From Calothrix sp. PCC 7716 (GTDB taxonomy: Bacteria > Cyanobacteriota > Cyanobacteriia > Cyanobacteriales > Nostocaceae), in contig NZ_AP025018.1 in NCBI RefSeq assembly GCF_019977735.1, positions 11,288,580 through 11,352,579 on the forward strand: a stretch of 64,000 nucleotides of DNA, read 5' to 3'. The number at the start of each line of letters is the position of its first letter. The stretch's first letter is position 1. The notes under the pieces were generated by a model, which saw only the letters and a program-made list of their open reading frames with translations, made no database searches and was not told where the DNA came from. Shown one piece after another: positions 62,072-64,000 of this stretch. A program made the translations under genes and the position numbers.

Positions 62072-64000
62072 GGTAATCTAGTTGTATTTTTAAAATCAAA
62101 TTATCTAAAATATTGTATATGTTTTGCGGTAAAAATCTATTTCTTATACGACACTGTGCTTTGATTATTTTTTCACGTAGCTTTTGATCTCGAACGGTTA
62201 GCTTCGCTAATGCTGCTATTTGAGGCAAATCATCTTTACTAGTAAACATGAACGCAGCTTCTCCTAATGTTTCAGGTATAGCAGTGCTTTTATAAGCTAA
62301 AATTGGAATATCAAACCACATCGCCTCTACTATTGGTACACAAAAACCTTCATGCTCGCTCATAGACCAGAACAAATGCGCTGTCCGATAATAAGCTAAT
62401 AACTCAGCATCGTTTACTTGTCCTGGTAAGATTACAAAATCCCCTAGGTTCAATCGATTAATCGTGTTGATCAAATGTTGGTAGTAAGGGTCACTGATAT
62501 CACCATATCCTACGAGAATAATGCGTGCATCACAATCCATTGTTAAATAATGTGCGAATGCTTCCAGCAAATTATCTTGTCGCTTATTGGGAGCTAGACG
62601 ACCCACAAACAGCAAATTAGCTTTACCGTCTTGTAGCTTTCGCATCAGTTCAGCATCTGCTAATATATCCCATTTGCTGGGATTTACTATAATTGGCAAA
62701 ACCTCTGGTTGAGAAAAACCACTTGCAGCAAGTTCAGCAGCATTATACTCAGAAACTCCAACCGATATCGGGAAGTACTGAGCTAGTGGCTTGAGGTCTG
62801 CCCGACCTTTTTCTAAAATTTTTGCAAACTCTGCCCGATAAGGTACAAAAAATTCTGCGGGTGTAATGTTATGGTAAATTAAGCACTTATGACTTGGATG
62901 AGCAATCGCAAAATCAGTTAACTCCGAGCCAATGGAATGATGGTAAATTAAGCCCGCTTTACGGTTTATACTCTTTGGGTTAAATATTATTGCTTCATCC
63001 CTAACTTGCTCATCTAGGTAACGAACAAAAATATCCGACTTATAACCGCAATTGCGTAAATAATTTCTAATTGCTATGGCTTGATTTGATATTGCATCAC
63101 CATAGGCAAGATTTGGCAAAAGTTGATGAACTTCTTGAAGTTTTCTAGCTTTTGGCTTTGTTGTAGCAACTGCTGGTTGTAAGAAAACTCCTAATTTATC
63201 TTCATAGCGTTGAATAATTTTATCCCACACTGCATTTTCTTGAGCATAGATATAACCTTTAGTACCTAGGTCAGTCATCTCTTGTTCGCTCTTAGTATCT
63301 ATGTGATAAAATAATTCTGTCCATTCGCTTTCTGCTTTTACTATCCAACCCCCACAAGTAGATGTTACAGCCATTGCAGTTGCTAAACAATCTCCGTGAA
63401 CCGCAACAGGTCGTTTGTAAAACCAAGCTTCCATCATTACGCGCGAGTAGCTTTCGTTTTGACTTGGTTGAAACAACGCAAGGCAGTTTGCTAACAATGC
63501 TTCTTTTTCATGTTCTTCAACCAAACCCAAATCGATTAAGTCTGGAGCAAAACCATTAAAAGATGTACTTCCAGGTCCTGCCAGAACTAATTTGAGATTC
63601 GATTGGTACTGCTGTTTAAAACTTGCAAAAGCTCTAATTAATAAATCTGTATTTTTCGTCGGGTCGCGACGACCTAAACAAAGTATAAAACGTTCTTGTT
63701 TTGGTTGAAAATTTTTTATTGTTATTTCTTGATTATTATACTCGCCTGGTTCTATTCCGGCGCCTACCACAGTACTCTTATTAATAATACCTGGGCCATA
63801 CAACTTGGTTGCTAGCCTAGCTTCTCCCTCACTAATAAATAGTAATGCTTTTGCTAAATGAAAAATATTGGCAACTTGGGGTAAGTAAGCGTAAACTTCA
63901 TTATGCAAACAAGGTTGTAGAAAAGCCTTATTAGCGACAATTGGTAAGCCATTTAATATCACCCCATAAAGATAAGGTAAAAAAATAAAAGCGTGATAAT
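62064..64000 (-). CDS. Tandem two-domain family 4 glycosyltransferase (5' end outside window)
   Basis: The frame stays open past GTG 63962 to the window edge, where residues read FIFLPYLYGVILNGLPIVAN, so the true start lies beyond. At least 645 residues are visible. The first GT-B half ends near FQPSQNESYSRVMMEAW (EX7E region) and the second spans about 290-620 with LLFVGRLAPNKRQDNLLEAF and SEHEGFCVPIVEAMWFDIP. Tandem GT4s often add two successive sugars. Acceptor unknown. Confidence 0.87.
   Translation of the reverse strand, partial: YHAFIFLPYLYGVILNGLPIVANKAFLQPCLHNEVYAYLPQVANIFHLAKALLFISEGEARLATKLYGPGIINKSTVVGAGIEPGEYNNQEITIKNFQPKQERFILCLGRRDPTKNTDLLIRAFASFKQQYQSNLKLVLAGPGSTSFNGFAPDLIDLGLVEEHEKEALLANCLALFQPSQNESYSRVMMEAWFYKRPVAVHGDCLATAMAVTSTCGGWIVKAESEWTELFYHIDTKSEQEMTDLGTKGYIYAQENAVWDKIIQRYEDKLGVFLQPAVATTKPKARKLQEVHQLLPNLAYGDAISNQAIAIRNYLRNCGYKSDIFVRYLDEQVRDEAIIFNPKSINRKAGLIYHHSIGSELTDFAIAHPSHKCLIYHNITPAEFFVPYRAEFAKILEKGRADLKPLAQYFPISVGVSEYNAAELAASGFSQPEVLPIIVNPSKWDILADAELMRKLQDGKANLLFVGRLAPNKRQDNLLEAFAHYLTMDCDARIILVGYGDISDPYYQHLINTINRLNLGDFVILPGQVNDAELLAYYRTAHLFWSMSEHEGFCVPIVEAMWFDIPILAYKSTAIPETLGEAAFMFTSKDDLPQIAALAKLTVRDQKLREKIIKAQCRIRNRFLPQNIYNILDNLILKIQLDYHE

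Overview
The window reads as a chromosomal piece of a low-GC (about 40 percent by eye) multicellular, probably Nostocales-type cyanobacterium. Pointers are a helical carotenoid protein (44.5 kb), a PAP/fibrillin protein (32.4 kb), a microviridin locus, a Ser/Thr kinase with WD40 repeats, CHAT/DUF928/CHASE2-cyclase genes and heptanucleotide STRR repeats. The usual HIP1 octamer GCGATCGC was not seen. The palindrome GGCGCC occurs about 110 times, roughly once per 570 bp, and may take its place. The genus cannot be fixed from the sequence alone. No rRNA, tRNA or CRISPR array was recognised.

Region by region. 0-5.1 kb: a graspetide (microviridin) locus with a three-core precursor, both ATP-grasp cyclases (mdnB, mdnC) and five small peptides; four of these and the microviridin precursor carry an Fx(C/F)(E/D)...GG leader block, and a fifth (444-791) has a related but diverged leader. 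A PEP-CTERM protein follows. 6.2-25.3 kb: a nucleobase scavenging and degradation block. It has an NMT1-like ABC transporter, a second orphan NMT1-like binding protein, the three-gene uracil catabolism set URC1-URC4-uracil phosphoribosyltransferase, a BMP/PnrA-type nucleoside ABC transporter with an embedded DUF1877 gene, and a ureidoglycolate-lyase-family gene. A WD40 kinase, a DUF924 and a TPR gene are interspersed. 26-31.5 kb: an RNA repair operon (RNA ligase, HD-polynucleotide kinase, and a fusion of MJ1316, EEP nuclease, 2H phosphoesterase and nucleotidyltransferase). 32-36.6 kb: fibrillin, a TMEM175-like channel with a tiny downstream ORF, a GT2 and aroC.

36.7-41.2 kb is a decaying accessory patch: an IS701-like element with CTAA target duplication and a nonsense-mutated transposase, a Uma2 gene, an ankyrin fragment, an orphan YgiT zinc finger, a RelE-type toxin-antitoxin pair, a duplicated YgiT tail, and a truncated glycosyltransferase. 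41.4-48.8 kb holds SemiSWEET, a radical SAM protein, a CPXCG protein, an FkbM methyltransferase, the carotenoid protein, CHAT-TPR and DUF928. 48.9-64 kb is a minus-strand surface-glycan region (Wzm/Wzt-type exporter, GT4 and GT2 enzymes, Gmd, methyltransferases, a large membrane protein). It is interrupted by a CHASE2 adenylate cyclase, and an internally deleted copy of that cyclase lies 3 kb away.

Dispersed palindromes and STRR repeats fill most intergenic gaps, and some lie in frame inside genes. GGCGCC is almost absent from the peptide-precursor region, the IS element and the distal glycan cluster, which suggests these parts arrived later or follow different constraints.
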